Positions 31,683-40,404 of a DNA stretch of 64,000 bases are shown in pieces. This stretch comes from a virus. The stretch is from IMG/VR virus record IMGVR_UViG_3300028025_000091, positions 1-64,000 of that record. One strand, given 5' to 3'. Position 1 is the stretch's first letter; every line of letters starts with the position of its first letter. Both the position numbers and the translations under genes were made by a program. The notes below the pieces were generated by a model, which was not told the DNA's origin, did no database searches, and was given only the letters and a program-made list of their open reading frames with translations.

Positions 31683-33236
31683 ATGGCTAAAATATTAGAA
31701 AATATATTTACTCCGAATGTAGATGAAATTGCCCAAAATTATACTATCGAATCATGGCATGTTTCTCAATCTGTAGATGCTCTTACTGGAATAGATGCCT
31801 ATGATATTACTATTTCAGGTTCATTAGTAGTAACTGGATCTGTTGCTATAAATGGATTAAGTGATATAACTCAAAATAATGTAGTAACAATTGATGCTTC
31901 TACAGGACAATTATATTATACAGCATCTTCAAATTTTAACGTAAATAATTTTTATACTAGTAGTGTTACCCAAAGTATTACATCTAGTGTAGTAAATAAT
32001 GTTGTTAATAACAGCACAGTCAACCAAACTATTATCAGTAGTAGTGTAAATAATGTTGCTCCATCTAATCAATATATCCAATATAACAGTGCTAGTGCTT
32101 TTGGAGCGAGTGCTAATTTTCAATATGTTTATCCAAACGAAAGTTTTCAACAAGGATTAAGTGTTATAGCATCTGGTAATTATTCTCATGCCCAAGGAAA
32201 AGGTACGATTGCTTCTGGAAATAATTCTCATGCTGAAGGAGAATCTACATTATCTATTGGTATTAGTTCTCATGCTGAAGGATATTTTACTTCTGCATCT
32301 GCTGGTTATTCACATGCTGAAGGAAATACAACTAGAGCAACTGCCCCATATGCACATTCCGAAGGAAATTTAACCTTAGCAAGTGCTACAGCATCTCATG
32401 CTGAAGGAAGTGCTACTACATCTAGTGGTATTTTTTCACATGCTGAGGGTGTAGGTACTGTATCTCTAGATGTAGGAGCCCACTCAGAAGGATCTTCTAC
32501 AATGGCTCGTTCCCCATATTCCCATGCTGAAGGATATTTAACTACATCATCCGGTCAATTTTCTCATACTGAAGGAGGATCAACAAGAACAACAGCAACT
32601 TACGCTCATGCTGAAGGACAAAATACTCTAGCATCCAACCAATCTTCTCATGCTGAAGGATATTTTGTTACAGCATCGGGTATATATTCACATGCTGAAG
32701 GTGAATCCACCAGAGCTATAGCCCAATCATCACATGCTGAAGGCTCAACCAATCTAGCCTCAGGACAAGGATCACATGTTGAAGGTATATTTAATACATC
32801 TTCTGGAAATTATTCCCATGCAGAAGGAGGTGGATCAAAAGCATTAGGACTTTATTCACATGCTGAAGGATCTTCTAATACTGCTTTTGGAATTGGAGCC
32901 CATGCTGAAGGATTTAATACTTACGCCCTTGGAAATCAGTCCCATACTGAAGGACAATATACTATAGCTTCAGGTTCTTATCAACATGTACAAGGACAAT
33001 ACAATACTCAAGGAGATTCAACATCTTTATTAATTGTAGGAAATGGAACATCTACTGTAGCTCGTAAAGATGCATTTAAAGTAAGAATGTCTGGTTCTAT
33101 TGTTTTACCTACAACTCAATCAACTGCTCCATCTTGGACAGGTACAGATGGAGAAATTGTTCCCGCAACCGTAGGAGGTGTTCATCGACTTTATATGTGG
33201 ATGTCTGGAGCATGGAGATCATCTACATTCTCTTAA
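31683..33236 (+). CDS. Tail fibre/adhesin with SHAEG beta-roll repeats
   Basis: 517 aa. Residues 1-150 are an attachment region with Val/Thr/Asn-rich strands. From about residue 165 to 440 there are some 20 repeats of 14 residues of the form SHAEGxxTxASGxx. This is the left-handed beta-roll unit of YadA-type trimeric adhesin heads (Hep/Hag family). After it, VGNGTSTVARKDAFKVRMSG is a cap-like end and the last 60 residues are a tip domain. Probable receptor-binding fibre; trimer assembly is expected from the family. Confidence 0.85.
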   Translation: MAKILENIFTPNVDEIAQNYTIESWHVSQSVDALTGIDAYDITISGSLVVTGSVAINGLSDITQNNVVTIDASTGQLYYTASSNFNVNNFYTSSVTQSITSSVVNNVVNNSTVNQTIISSSVNNVAPSNQYIQYNSASAFGASANFQYVYPNESFQQGLSVIASGNYSHAQGKGTIASGNNSHAEGESTLSIGISSHAEGYFTSASAGYSHAEGNTTRATAPYAHSEGNLTLASATASHAEGSATTSSGIFSHAEGVGTVSLDVGAHSEGSSTMARSPYSHAEGYLTTSSGQFSHTEGGSTRTTATYAHAEGQNTLASNQSSHAEGYFVTASGIYSHAEGESTRAIAQSSHAEGSTNLASGQGSHVEGIFNTSSGNYSHAEGGGSKALGLYSHAEGSSNTAFGIGAHAEGFNTYALGNQSHTEGQYTIASGSYQHVQGQYNTQGDSTSLLIVGNGTSTVARKDAFKVRMSGSIVLPTTQSTAPSWTGTDGEIVPATVGGVHRLYMWMSGAWRSSTFS

Positions 33237-33246
33237 AATTTAATTT

Positions 33247-33705
33247 ATGAAAAATTGGTTATATGAAAACAGGGAAATCCAAGAAATAACAGATTTCCCT
33301 GAAGACACATTTGGTTTTATTTATATTACTACTCACATCCCAACAGGTAATTCATATCTAGGAAAAAAATCGTTATACCATAACGTTAAGAAAAAACTAG
33401 GTAAAAAAGAATTAGCTGAACAACCTGTAACTAGAGGTAGAAAATCCACCACAAAACAAATTACGAAAGAATCTGATTGGAAAACCTATTTTGGTTCAGC
33501 TAAACCTATCCTTGAATTAATAAAACAAGGTAAACAAGACGAATTCAAACGTAAAATTCTACATTTTGTAGCCAATAAAAAACTACTTACATATTACGAA
33601 TGTAAATATCTATTTCAATTAGGCGTTTTAGAAAAACCTAATGAATGGATAAACGATAATATTTTAGGTAAGTTTTTCCGAAAAGACTTTGTTTCCCAAG
33701 ACTAG
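33247..33705 (+). CDS. SegE-like GIY-YIG endonuclease
   Basis: 152 aa. The GIY-YIG core is diverged to GFIYITTHIPTGNSYLGKKS (residues about 24-43). It is followed by the basic insert and the SDWKTYFGSAKPI stretch and a helical end with YYECKYLFQLG. These blocks match the SegE-type nucleases of T4-like phages, which are freestanding homing endonucleases. It is found between the fibre gene and the primase, a usual kind of intergenic site for them. Confidence 0.75.
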   Translation: MKNWLYENREIQEITDFPEDTFGFIYITTHIPTGNSYLGKKSLYHNVKKKLGKKELAEQPVTRGRKSTTKQITKESDWKTYFGSAKPILELIKQGKQDEFKRKILHFVANKKLLTYYECKYLFQLGVLEKPNEWINDNILGKFFRKDFVSQD

Positions 33706-33723
33706 GTTCATATCTTGGCATCC

Positions 33724-34653
33724 ATGGTAAATGAACTATTAGTTAATCTAGTCAATGGTGTTTTAGGTACTGGAAAACGTACCGCAAGAGGAAATCAATC
33801 CTATACTTGTCCATTTTGCCATCACCATAAACCAAAACTCGAAGTAAACTTTACTGAAAATACAGAAGGAATTAACCAATGGGCTTGTTGGGCTTGTGGT
33901 AAGAAAGGTAAAACCATAAGAAGTTTATTTAAACAAGTACAAGTTGATGCTAGTTACTTTCAGGAATTAAGTAAGTTAGTTAAAAATGTTTCTCGTGATG
34001 ATATAGGTGAGGTAAAACAATCCATACTTGAACTTCCAAAAGAATATAAATCTTTCTTAAACAATAAAGATATTATTGCAAGACATGCTCTTGCTTATCT
34101 TAAAAAGAGAAACATTACAAAACAAGATATTCTCAAATACAACATAGGCTACTGCAATTCAGGTCAATATGCTAAAATGATAGTTATACCCTCATATGAT
34201 GCTAACGGTAAATTAAATTATTTCACCGCAAGATCATTCGAGAAAGATCCTTACACCAAATACCGCAATCCCGAAACGTCTCGCGATATTATACCGTTTG
34301 AATTGTTTATTAATTGGGATTTACCAATCATATTATGTGAAGGACCATTTGATGCTATTGCTATAAAACGTAATGCTGTACCATTATTTGGTAAAAATAT
34401 TCAAGCTAGTTTGATGAAAAAGCTAGTAGAATCTAAAGTACAAAAAATATATATTGCCCTAGATAATGATGCTGTTAAACAAGCCCTTGGCTTCTGCGAA
34501 CAGCTTTTAGACATTGGAAAGGAAGTCTACTTGGTAGAACTAGAAGGTAAAGATCCTAGTGATATGGGATTTGAAAACTTCACCAAATTAGTACAAACCG
34601 TTTCTCCGTTAACACAATATAAACTGATGGAGAAAAAATTATCTATAATATGA
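33724..34653 (+). CDS. 61: DNA primase, T4 gp61-like
   Basis: About 309 aa from the ATG at 33724; a TTG at 33715 in the same frame would add three residues. N-terminal zinc finger: C29, C32, then C55 and C58 (SYTCPFCHHH, then WACWACGKKG). Toprim domain from about residue 200: EGPFDA with E206, and ALDNDA near residue 246. It makes RNA primers for the lagging strand with the replicative helicase (gp41 in T4), which is not in this window. It sits at the end of the structural block and overlaps the nuclease gene by 4 nt. Confidence 0.88.
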   Translation: MVNELLVNLVNGVLGTGKRTARGNQSYTCPFCHHHKPKLEVNFTENTEGINQWACWACGKKGKTIRSLFKQVQVDASYFQELSKLVKNVSRDDIGEVKQSILELPKEYKSFLNNKDIIARHALAYLKKRNITKQDILKYNIGYCNSGQYAKMIVIPSYDANGKLNYFTARSFEKDPYTKYRNPETSRDIIPFELFINWDLPIILCEGPFDAIAIKRNAVPLFGKNIQASLMKKLVESKVQKIYIALDNDAVKQALGFCEQLLDIGKEVYLVELEGKDPSDMGFENFTKLVQTVSPLTQYKLMEKKLSII

Positions 34654-35423
34654 AAAAACGTAATATTAAACACGTTAATAATCGCATTCTTGAGATTTCA
34701 GATGATGCAAAACAAATTACATTACCCGATTCTAGATACTACAGACGAAATGGAGAATATTATCCTTCAATTACACACGTTTTAAGTTGTTATCCAAAAG
34801 GTAAACACTTTGAAGAATGGTTAAAAAACATGGGTCGTTCAGCTGATTACATTGTTAGAAAAGCTGGTGAAGATGGAACTAAAGTACATGAAATGATTGA
34901 GGAATATTTAGAAGGTAAAGAAATGAACTTTTTAAATGCATCTGGATACCCACAATATGATCCATCTATTTGGCAAATGTTCTTACGTTTTGTTGATTTT
35001 TGGGAAACTCATCAACCTGAATTGATTGATCAAGAAATCCACTTATTCTCAGATGAACTTAGAGTAGCAGGTACAACAGATTTAGTTTGTAGAATTGATA
35101 ATTCTTTATGGATTATTGATCATAAAACCTCAAACCATATCCAAACTACTTATGAATTACAAGCAGCAGTTTATGCTCATTGTTATGAAGAATGTTTTGG
35201 TGTTAAACCTGATAAAACTGGTATTTTATGGTTAAAATCAAACAAACGTAAAGCGTCTAAAGATAAAATGCAAGGTAAAGGATGGGAAATGATTTTACCA
35301 TCTCGCACACAAGAAGAAAATATTGAAATCTTTAAAACAGTAAAACGTCTATTTGATTTAGAAAATCCAAATGAAGCACCTATATTTACTGAATTTAAAA
35401 CGAGCGTTAAGAAAGAGGCGTAA
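34650..35423 (+). CDS. PD-(D/E)XK nuclease, RecB/Cas4-like
   Basis: 257 aa. The catalytic pair is visible: GTTDLVCRID near residue 141, with D in TTD, and IIDHKTS near 155-161, with D-x-K. The helical motif ELQAAVYAHCYEE follows, which is the usual third block. N-terminal PSITHVLSCYPKGKHFEEWL is characteristic of this phage-exonuclease branch. Likely acts in DNA repair, recombination or host DNA degradation. Coupled to the primase. Confidence 0.85.
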   Translation: MKKRNIKHVNNRILEISDDAKQITLPDSRYYRRNGEYYPSITHVLSCYPKGKHFEEWLKNMGRSADYIVRKAGEDGTKVHEMIEEYLEGKEMNFLNASGYPQYDPSIWQMFLRFVDFWETHQPELIDQEIHLFSDELRVAGTTDLVCRIDNSLWIIDHKTSNHIQTTYELQAAVYAHCYEECFGVKPDKTGILWLKSNKRKASKDKMQGKGWEMILPSRTQEENIEIFKTVKRLFDLENPNEAPIFTEFKTSVKKEA

Positions 35424-35434
35424 TATGTATAATT

Positions 35435-36190
35435 ATGATAAGTCTAGTTCAATTATTGAAGGAAGTAAAAGGTACTCCTAAAGCTATATTTTTAGCTGGT
35501 CCTGCGGGAAGTGGAAAATCCTATATATCTTCTAAACTTATCCCCAATACATTTACAGTTATCAATTCAGATGACACTTACGAAGAGTTATTAAAAGCAA
35601 GTGGAATTGGTTTAAAACAAAAAGATTTTACACCTGACCAATTATCTCAAGCTTCTAAATTACAAGCACAAGCTAGAAAAGTTACTCAAGACAAACTAGC
35701 TAAATCAGTAGAAGATAAAAATAATATTGTTATTGATGGAACTGGTGCTGCATCTGGACCTGTATTAAAGAAAAAACAACAACTAGAAGATTTAGGGTAT
35801 GAAACATTGATGTTAATGATCTATGTTTCTCCCTTAACTTCACTTGAACGTAATCAAGAACGTGATAGAAGTTTGATGCCTGGAATTGTATTACGTACTT
35901 GGAGAGATGTAAATAAAAATATTGAAACGTATAAACAAGCGTTTGGTAATAATTTTATCTTATTAAACAACAATCCAAAAGACGCTAAACAAGAGTTTAA
36001 CACTGATTTGCTTGAACCATATATTCAAGCATCTACAGCTGTAGGTAAACCTAAAACACCTGAAGAACAAGCAAAATCAGATGCTGAAAAAGCTCAATTG
36101 AATAAAGATATTGAATCTATGGTTAATCAATTACCTAAATTTGATACTCTAGATACAGCTAAAAATAAAATAAATGAATTCGTTAGTTAA
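35435..36190 (+). CDS. P-loop kinase, zeta-toxin-like
   Basis: 251 aa. Walker A GPAGSGKS at residues 22-29, a lid region with Arg-rich RNQERDRSLMPG (about residues 144-155) and INSDDTY, the arrangement of zeta-toxin and polynucleotide-kinase-like proteins. The N-terminus MISLVQLLKEVKG is an amphipathic helix with an L-K-E tripeptide, of the type discussed in the findings. The C-terminal 45 residues are charged and helical. Substrate unknown; overlaps the next gene by 17 nt. Confidence 0.8.
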   Translation: MISLVQLLKEVKGTPKAIFLAGPAGSGKSYISSKLIPNTFTVINSDDTYEELLKASGIGLKQKDFTPDQLSQASKLQAQARKVTQDKLAKSVEDKNNIVIDGTGAASGPVLKKKQQLEDLGYETLMLMIYVSPLTSLERNQERDRSLMPGIVLRTWRDVNKNIETYKQAFGNNFILLNNNPKDAKQEFNTDLLEPYIQASTAVGKPKTPEEQAKSDAEKAQLNKDIESMVNQLPKFDTLDTAKNKINEFVS

Positions 36191-37871
36191 AGCGCTTATA
36201 CAACCTCTATTAGAAGCAATGCAGAATGGTATTGCTTTAGTACCTGGTGGTTTTAAACCGCCTACAATTGGTCATTTTGCATTGGTAGATGAAGTAGCAA
36301 AATACCCTGGAGTAGATAAAGTGATTGTTCTTATAGGACATAAAACACGTGATGGGGTAACTAAAGAAGAAAGTAAAGCGATATGGGATATTTACAAAAA
36401 ATATCTTCCTTCAAACGTTGAAATACAAATAGCAGATAATGCATCCCCAATTTCAGACGTTGGATCACTAATCAAAAATAATCCGGACACAATGTACTAT
36501 CCTGTAGTAGGGATTAGAGGTGAAATGGATTTAGGTGATTTGAAACGTTTTGATAGCATGAAAGGAAAGTATGAAAATTTTAAACCTATCGTTATTAAAT
36601 CAGAAGAAAGTGAAGACCGTATTAGTGGTACAAACACACGTGCTGCCTTAATTGGTGGGGAAAAAGAAAGATTCCAAACATACCTCCCAACTGAACTCTC
36701 AGATAAAGAAAAAGATGAAGTTTGGAATATATTACAAAAATCCCCTATTGAAGAAATGTATGCTGAACCAAGCAAGTTTAGCTACCCTCCAATGATTAAA
36801 TCACTTACAGAATATATGTTAGATAAAGGTATGAATATTCGTCCTTTACCTAAAGTAAAATTTGTAGATGATGATGCTGAAAACGCTCAAAATTTCTTTG
36901 GTAAAACAGCGTATTATGACCCAAATGAACGCGTTATAGTACTTTACACATATGGACGCCATCCAAAAGATGTTATGCGTTCATACGCGCACGAAATGGT
37001 TCATCATATGCAAAACTGTGATAATCGTTTACAAAATATTTCAACCCAAAATACAAACGAAGAAGGTGATTTACCTGAAATCGAAAGAGAAGCATACGAA
37101 AAAGGAAATATGACTTTCCGTAATTGGACAGATACACTAACTGAAGGTGTATTTGGAGACAGAATAGTATGTGATAATTGTGATTGGAGTTGGAAAATAA
37201 AAGATGGTGGAGATGATTTATACATTTGTCATAAATGTGGGCATGATAATACTCCAACCCCATTAAATGAAGGCCGTTACGATAAAATTACAAATGTTAT
37301 TTCCTCTAAAATCTTTAACCAATGGAGAGAAGATTTTAACAATGGTGCTAAAGCATCTCGTTTAGAACAATTTTTCCCATTTGAAGGTGAAGATATAGAC
37401 ATAGACGCTAATATATCCTTCATTCCAGGAATAGGAGTACTTAGAGTAGATGGAGGTGCTGATGATCAAACAAATTATATTGAAGTAAGATTTGAAATAG
37501 ACCCCGAAAAGCTTCCTGAATTCTGGGAAGAAATTTCAATGAATTTAAAAGATGTTATTCGCCATGAAATAGAACATTTAACTCACGGTGAAGGTGGCTT
37601 ATCTAACCCAGCTAAATATATGGAAGATGATACACTTATTCGTAAAATAATTGATGCTAAATTGTTATCACCTGCTCAATATTTTAAATTAGAAAAAGAA
37701 ATAGATGCTAACCTACAAGGAATGTATCTACGTGCTAAAAAAGAAAAACGTGAATTTAAAGATGTTATAGACACTTATTTGGATGCTCAAGATATAACAC
37801 CTGAAGAAAAAGAAGAAATACTAGATCTTTGGAGAAGCAGATTACCTGCATTAAATTTGCCCAAATTTTAA
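36174..37871 (+). CDS. Nucleotidyltransferase fused to two zinc-protease-like motifs
   Basis: 565 aa. N-terminal part: GGFKPPTIGH at 25-34 and ISGTNTR at 150-156 mark a nucleotidylyltransferase of the NMN adenylyltransferase/cytidylyltransferase superfamily. Middle: HEMVHH at 273-278 in AHEMVHHMQ, an HExxH zincin motif. Zinc ribbon: C333-x2-C336 and C352-x2-C355. C-terminal part: HEIEH at 464-468 in RHEIEHLTHGEGG, a second HExxH. Four modules in one phage protein resemble the polyvalent proteins that some elements inject with their DNA. The N-terminus (LVKALIQPLLEAM) is a short amphipathic helix. Substrates are unknown. Confidence 0.8.
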   Translation: MNSLVKALIQPLLEAMQNGIALVPGGFKPPTIGHFALVDEVAKYPGVDKVIVLIGHKTRDGVTKEESKAIWDIYKKYLPSNVEIQIADNASPISDVGSLIKNNPDTMYYPVVGIRGEMDLGDLKRFDSMKGKYENFKPIVIKSEESEDRISGTNTRAALIGGEKERFQTYLPTELSDKEKDEVWNILQKSPIEEMYAEPSKFSYPPMIKSLTEYMLDKGMNIRPLPKVKFVDDDAENAQNFFGKTAYYDPNERVIVLYTYGRHPKDVMRSYAHEMVHHMQNCDNRLQNISTQNTNEEGDLPEIEREAYEKGNMTFRNWTDTLTEGVFGDRIVCDNCDWSWKIKDGGDDLYICHKCGHDNTPTPLNEGRYDKITNVISSKIFNQWREDFNNGAKASRLEQFFPFEGEDIDIDANISFIPGIGVLRVDGGADDQTNYIEVRFEIDPEKLPEFWEEISMNLKDVIRHEIEHLTHGEGGLSNPAKYMEDDTLIRKIIDAKLLSPAQYFKLEKEIDANLQGMYLRAKKEKREFKDVIDTYLDAQDITPEEKEEILDLWRSRLPALNLPKF

Positions 37872-37872
37872 T

Positions 37873-38406
37873 ATGAAAAAAACACCTACATTATTAGACT
37901 TATACGAGGCCATTAAACCCAAATATACCATTTTTTGTGATATGGATGGTGTGTTAGTTGACTTTGATAAAGGATATGAAGAATTAACGGGTAAACATAC
38001 TAAACACGTTGATTTACAAGACAAAAACGAATTTTGGAGTTTATTAAATCGTAGTTTAAAAGAAAAAGATTTAACAGAATATGATTATTGGGTAAATCTA
38101 GAATGGATGCCTGATGGACAAACACTTTGGGACTATATTAAAGGATACAACCCATATATATTAACGGCTCCTTCAAGAGATCCTGGTTCTAGACAAGGAA
38201 AAACTGAATGGGTTACTCGTTTAGATGGTATGAAAAAATTATATTTTAAACCGGCTTATGCTAAAGCAGAATATGCTGGTAAAAATCGTATACTTATAGA
38301 CGATAGACAAGACACCATTGATAAATGGAATGCTAATGGAGGTATAGGAATTTTTCACACCTCAGCAGCAAACACAATTAAACAACTTCAAAAATTAGGA
38401 CTATAA
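37873..38406 (+). CDS. HAD-family phosphatase, 5'-nucleotidase-like
   Basis: 177 aa. DMDGVLVDFD at residues 23-32 is motif I (D23 nucleophile, D25 acid), LTAPS near 96-100 is motif II, and DDRQDT near 143-148 is motif IV. Length fits the small deoxynucleotidases. In phages these enzymes dephosphorylate nucleotides or DNA/RNA ends. The N-terminus TLLDLYEAIK precedes the domain. It starts 1 nt after the upstream stop. Confidence 0.85.
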   Translation: MKKTPTLLDLYEAIKPKYTIFCDMDGVLVDFDKGYEELTGKHTKHVDLQDKNEFWSLLNRSLKEKDLTEYDYWVNLEWMPDGQTLWDYIKGYNPYILTAPSRDPGSRQGKTEWVTRLDGMKKLYFKPAYAKAEYAGKNRILIDDRQDTIDKWNANGGIGIFHTSAANTIKQLQKLGL

Positions 38407-38978
38407 TGTCAGATTCAGTTTTAAAAAAAGAATTCCAAAAAAGAGACGTAGAACGTTTACGCAACCTGGTAGCAGGTAAACATGGTAATCGTACTACTAT
38501 GGGAATTGGTTATAATGGACCCCAAGAAGAGGAACATAAAGAAGGTGATGTTTGGCAACAAGGTGGTAGAACTTGGACTATTAAAGACGGTATTAAAGAA
38601 AATGTTACTAAGTTAGATAAATTTAAAAAAGTAGCAGTTCCATTATTTTGTCCAAATTGTAAACAAGTAATGGATAAACAATTAGATCCATTTTATTATA
38701 AATCTTATGGTGAATGTTTAGACTGTAGAACAGTTACTGAAACAAAATTAAAAGTTTCGGGTGAATGGCAAGATCATATTAATGAAACATTCAATGCTGA
38801 AATTGATCAACAAATAGAAGAATATAAAAGTTACTTTGAAAATATCCTTTCAGAAGGTAATGAAGGATATGTTTCCGAAAATGGTGAAGTACAAAAATGG
38901 GTTGGTGGAATAGATAGAGAACGTGCAGAACACGCTCTAAGTGAAATGATTAAACATTTAAACTCCCTTAAAAAATAA
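38406..38978 (+). CDS. Hypothetical protein with zinc ribbon (190 aa)
   Basis: Two CxxC pairs (CPNC at about 83-86 and CLDC at about 104-107) form a likely zinc ribbon. It is flanked by an N-terminal charged helix and a C-terminal helical pair. Overlaps both neighbours by 1 nt (TAATG). No family named. Confidence 0.7.
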   Translation: MSDSVLKKEFQKRDVERLRNLVAGKHGNRTTMGIGYNGPQEEEHKEGDVWQQGGRTWTIKDGIKENVTKLDKFKKVAVPLFCPNCKQVMDKQLDPFYYKSYGECLDCRTVTETKLKVSGEWQDHINETFNAEIDQQIEEYKSYFENILSEGNEGYVSENGEVQKWVGGIDRERAEHALSEMIKHLNSLKK

Positions 38979-39601
38979 TGGAAACTTTTGCAATGGTAAC
39001 TACAATTGCTGTAGCGTTAATAACAGCAGTATTTGGCCCAATTATAGTAAATTGGGCTAGATTGAAAATGGAAAAGAAAACTAAAGTAACCCCAATGAGA
39101 GAGGCCCTAGAAGCCTCTACTTTAGTTGATAGTCAACTTGAAATCATTCTTGATGAATTAAAATGTGATAGGGTATGGTTACAACAATTCCATAATGGAG
39201 GCCATTTTTACCCTACAGGTAAATCCATTCAAAAATTCTCTATATTTTACGAGAAAACAACCCCAGATCTACCTCATCTGCAACACACATTTCAAAACAT
39301 CCCAGTATCTTTATTCCCTAGAGTGTTATCTAAAATATATCAAGATAACGAAATTGCAATAGATGATGTATCTACATCAGAAGATACTTATGGTTTAGAA
39401 TACATGACTACCAATTTTGGAACCAAATCAGTATGTATGCTTGGCTTATATAGTTTAGATGACCATTTAATTGGTGTGTTAGGTATTTCATTTAAAAAGG
39501 CTCATCATTTGAAAAGAGATGAATGGGTTCTTATTAGACAGAAAGCAGGAGTTATAGGAACACTAATTTCCGAATATTTATACGCAACAACTAAGAAATA
39601 A
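38978..39601 (+). CDS. Membrane-anchored GAF-like protein (207 aa)
   Basis: N-terminal transmembrane helix (about residues 5-25). Then a domain beginning LEIILDELKCDRVWLQQFHN, followed by GGHFYPTGKSIQKFSIFYE, and ending LGISFKKAHHLKRDEWVLI. This reads like a GAF-type ligand-binding domain and is widespread in T4-like phages as an unknown. Ligand and role are unknown; attachment to the inner membrane is expected. Confidence 0.7.
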   Translation: METFAMVTTIAVALITAVFGPIIVNWARLKMEKKTKVTPMREALEASTLVDSQLEIILDELKCDRVWLQQFHNGGHFYPTGKSIQKFSIFYEKTTPDLPHLQHTFQNIPVSLFPRVLSKIYQDNEIAIDDVSTSEDTYGLEYMTTNFGTKSVCMLGLYSLDDHLIGVLGISFKKAHHLKRDEWVLIRQKAGVIGTLISEYLYATTKK

Positions 39602-39605
39602 CTTA

Positions 39606-39619
39606 ATATTTATAATAAA
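39606..39619 (+). promoter_or_regulatory. Late promoter motif abutting a start codon
   Basis: ATATTTATAATAAA directly followed by ATG 39620; a transcript from here would be leaderless. Confidence 0.65.
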
Positions 39620-40207
39620 ATGGCAGATAATTTTGACCTAAAAAAATTCTTAAAAGAAAGCAAAGCTCTTGAGAATTTAAATCCTTCAATGAAATCAGTT
39701 AACGAAAACGAATCTCGTGAAGAGAGAGCTGACGTAGACAAATACGAATACGAAAAAGGAAAAAAAGCTGGTAAACGCGAAGATATGAAAGCAAAAATCA
39801 AAGAAATGATTGTTGCTGAATTAGCTGAAGAAGTTACTACTGATAATGCAGATACAGATGATGCAGCCTTAAATGCTGATTATAGTTTTCTAGCTGAAGA
39901 AGGTGAGGAAGTAGAAGAAGCTAAGAAAAAAGATAAAGAAGCTGATGTAGAAGACGTTGAAGTAACTGATACTGACGTTGAAGATGTTTCTATGGAAGAC
40001 GAAATTCCTGCTGAAGAAGCACCTGCTGCTGATGGCGGAATCGAAGACTTAGCAGCTGATATGAAAGGTACAGAAGCAGATCTTATGGACCATTTAATGA
40101 AAGCATTCCAGATTGCCAAAGGAATGCAAAATGAAAAACTTGAAACACAAGTAGGAAATACACTGAAATTCTTCGTTAGCGAATATATCGGTGGAGGTGA
40201 GCAATAA
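39620..40207 (+). CDS. Acidic virion/core-type protein (195 aa)
   Basis: Begins FDLKKFLKESKALENL (L-K-E). The middle is extremely acidic (Glu/Asp/Ala-rich, residues about 72-145). The C-terminus is a short helical domain (MDHLMKAFQIAKGMQNEKLE). The pattern resembles prohead-core proteins. It is preceded by a late motif at zero distance. Function unknown. Confidence 0.65.
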   Translation: MADNFDLKKFLKESKALENLNPSMKSVNENESREERADVDKYEYEKGKKAGKREDMKAKIKEMIVAELAEEVTTDNADTDDAALNADYSFLAEEGEEVEEAKKKDKEADVEDVEVTDTDVEDVSMEDEIPAEEAPAADGGIEDLAADMKGTEADLMDHLMKAFQIAKGMQNEKLETQVGNTLKFFVSEYIGGGEQ

Positions 40208-40231
40208 TTAAATCTATAATAAATCAAATCT

Positions 40232-40402
40232 ATGAACACAACAGAAATTTTAAACGCAATCAAAGAAGAATTAGTTACATTAGAGGCTGAACATGGTAAA
40301 ACATCTAAAGCAGCTCGTGGACGCGCACGTAGCGCAGCTAATTCAATTAAAAAATTGGCAGCTGAATTTAAAAAGACTTCAACTGCTGAAGACAAAGCTT
40401 AA
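40232..40402 (+). CDS. Histone-like basic protein (56 aa)
   Basis: MNTTEILNAIKEELVTLEAE followed by GKTSKAARGRARSAANSIKK is a short helix plus Ala/Lys/Arg-rich segment of the histone H1/Hc1 type. Such proteins bind DNA without specificity and are common in T4-like phages. A TATAATAAAT word at about 40215 may be its promoter. Confidence 0.65.
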   Translation: MNTTEILNAIKEELVTLEAEHGKTSKAARGRARSAANSIKKLAAEFKKTSTAEDKA

Positions 40403-40404
40403 CA

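Noticed and set aside
32188-32373. Plus-strand 61-aa ORF with Leu/Ile-rich repeats
   Set aside because: It is another frame of the SHAEG repeats of the fibre gene and follows their periodicity.
39880-40395. 171-aa minus-strand ORF
   Set aside because: Antisense of the acidic 39620 gene and the histone-like 40232 gene, both well supported; Ser-rich, with no promoter on that strand.
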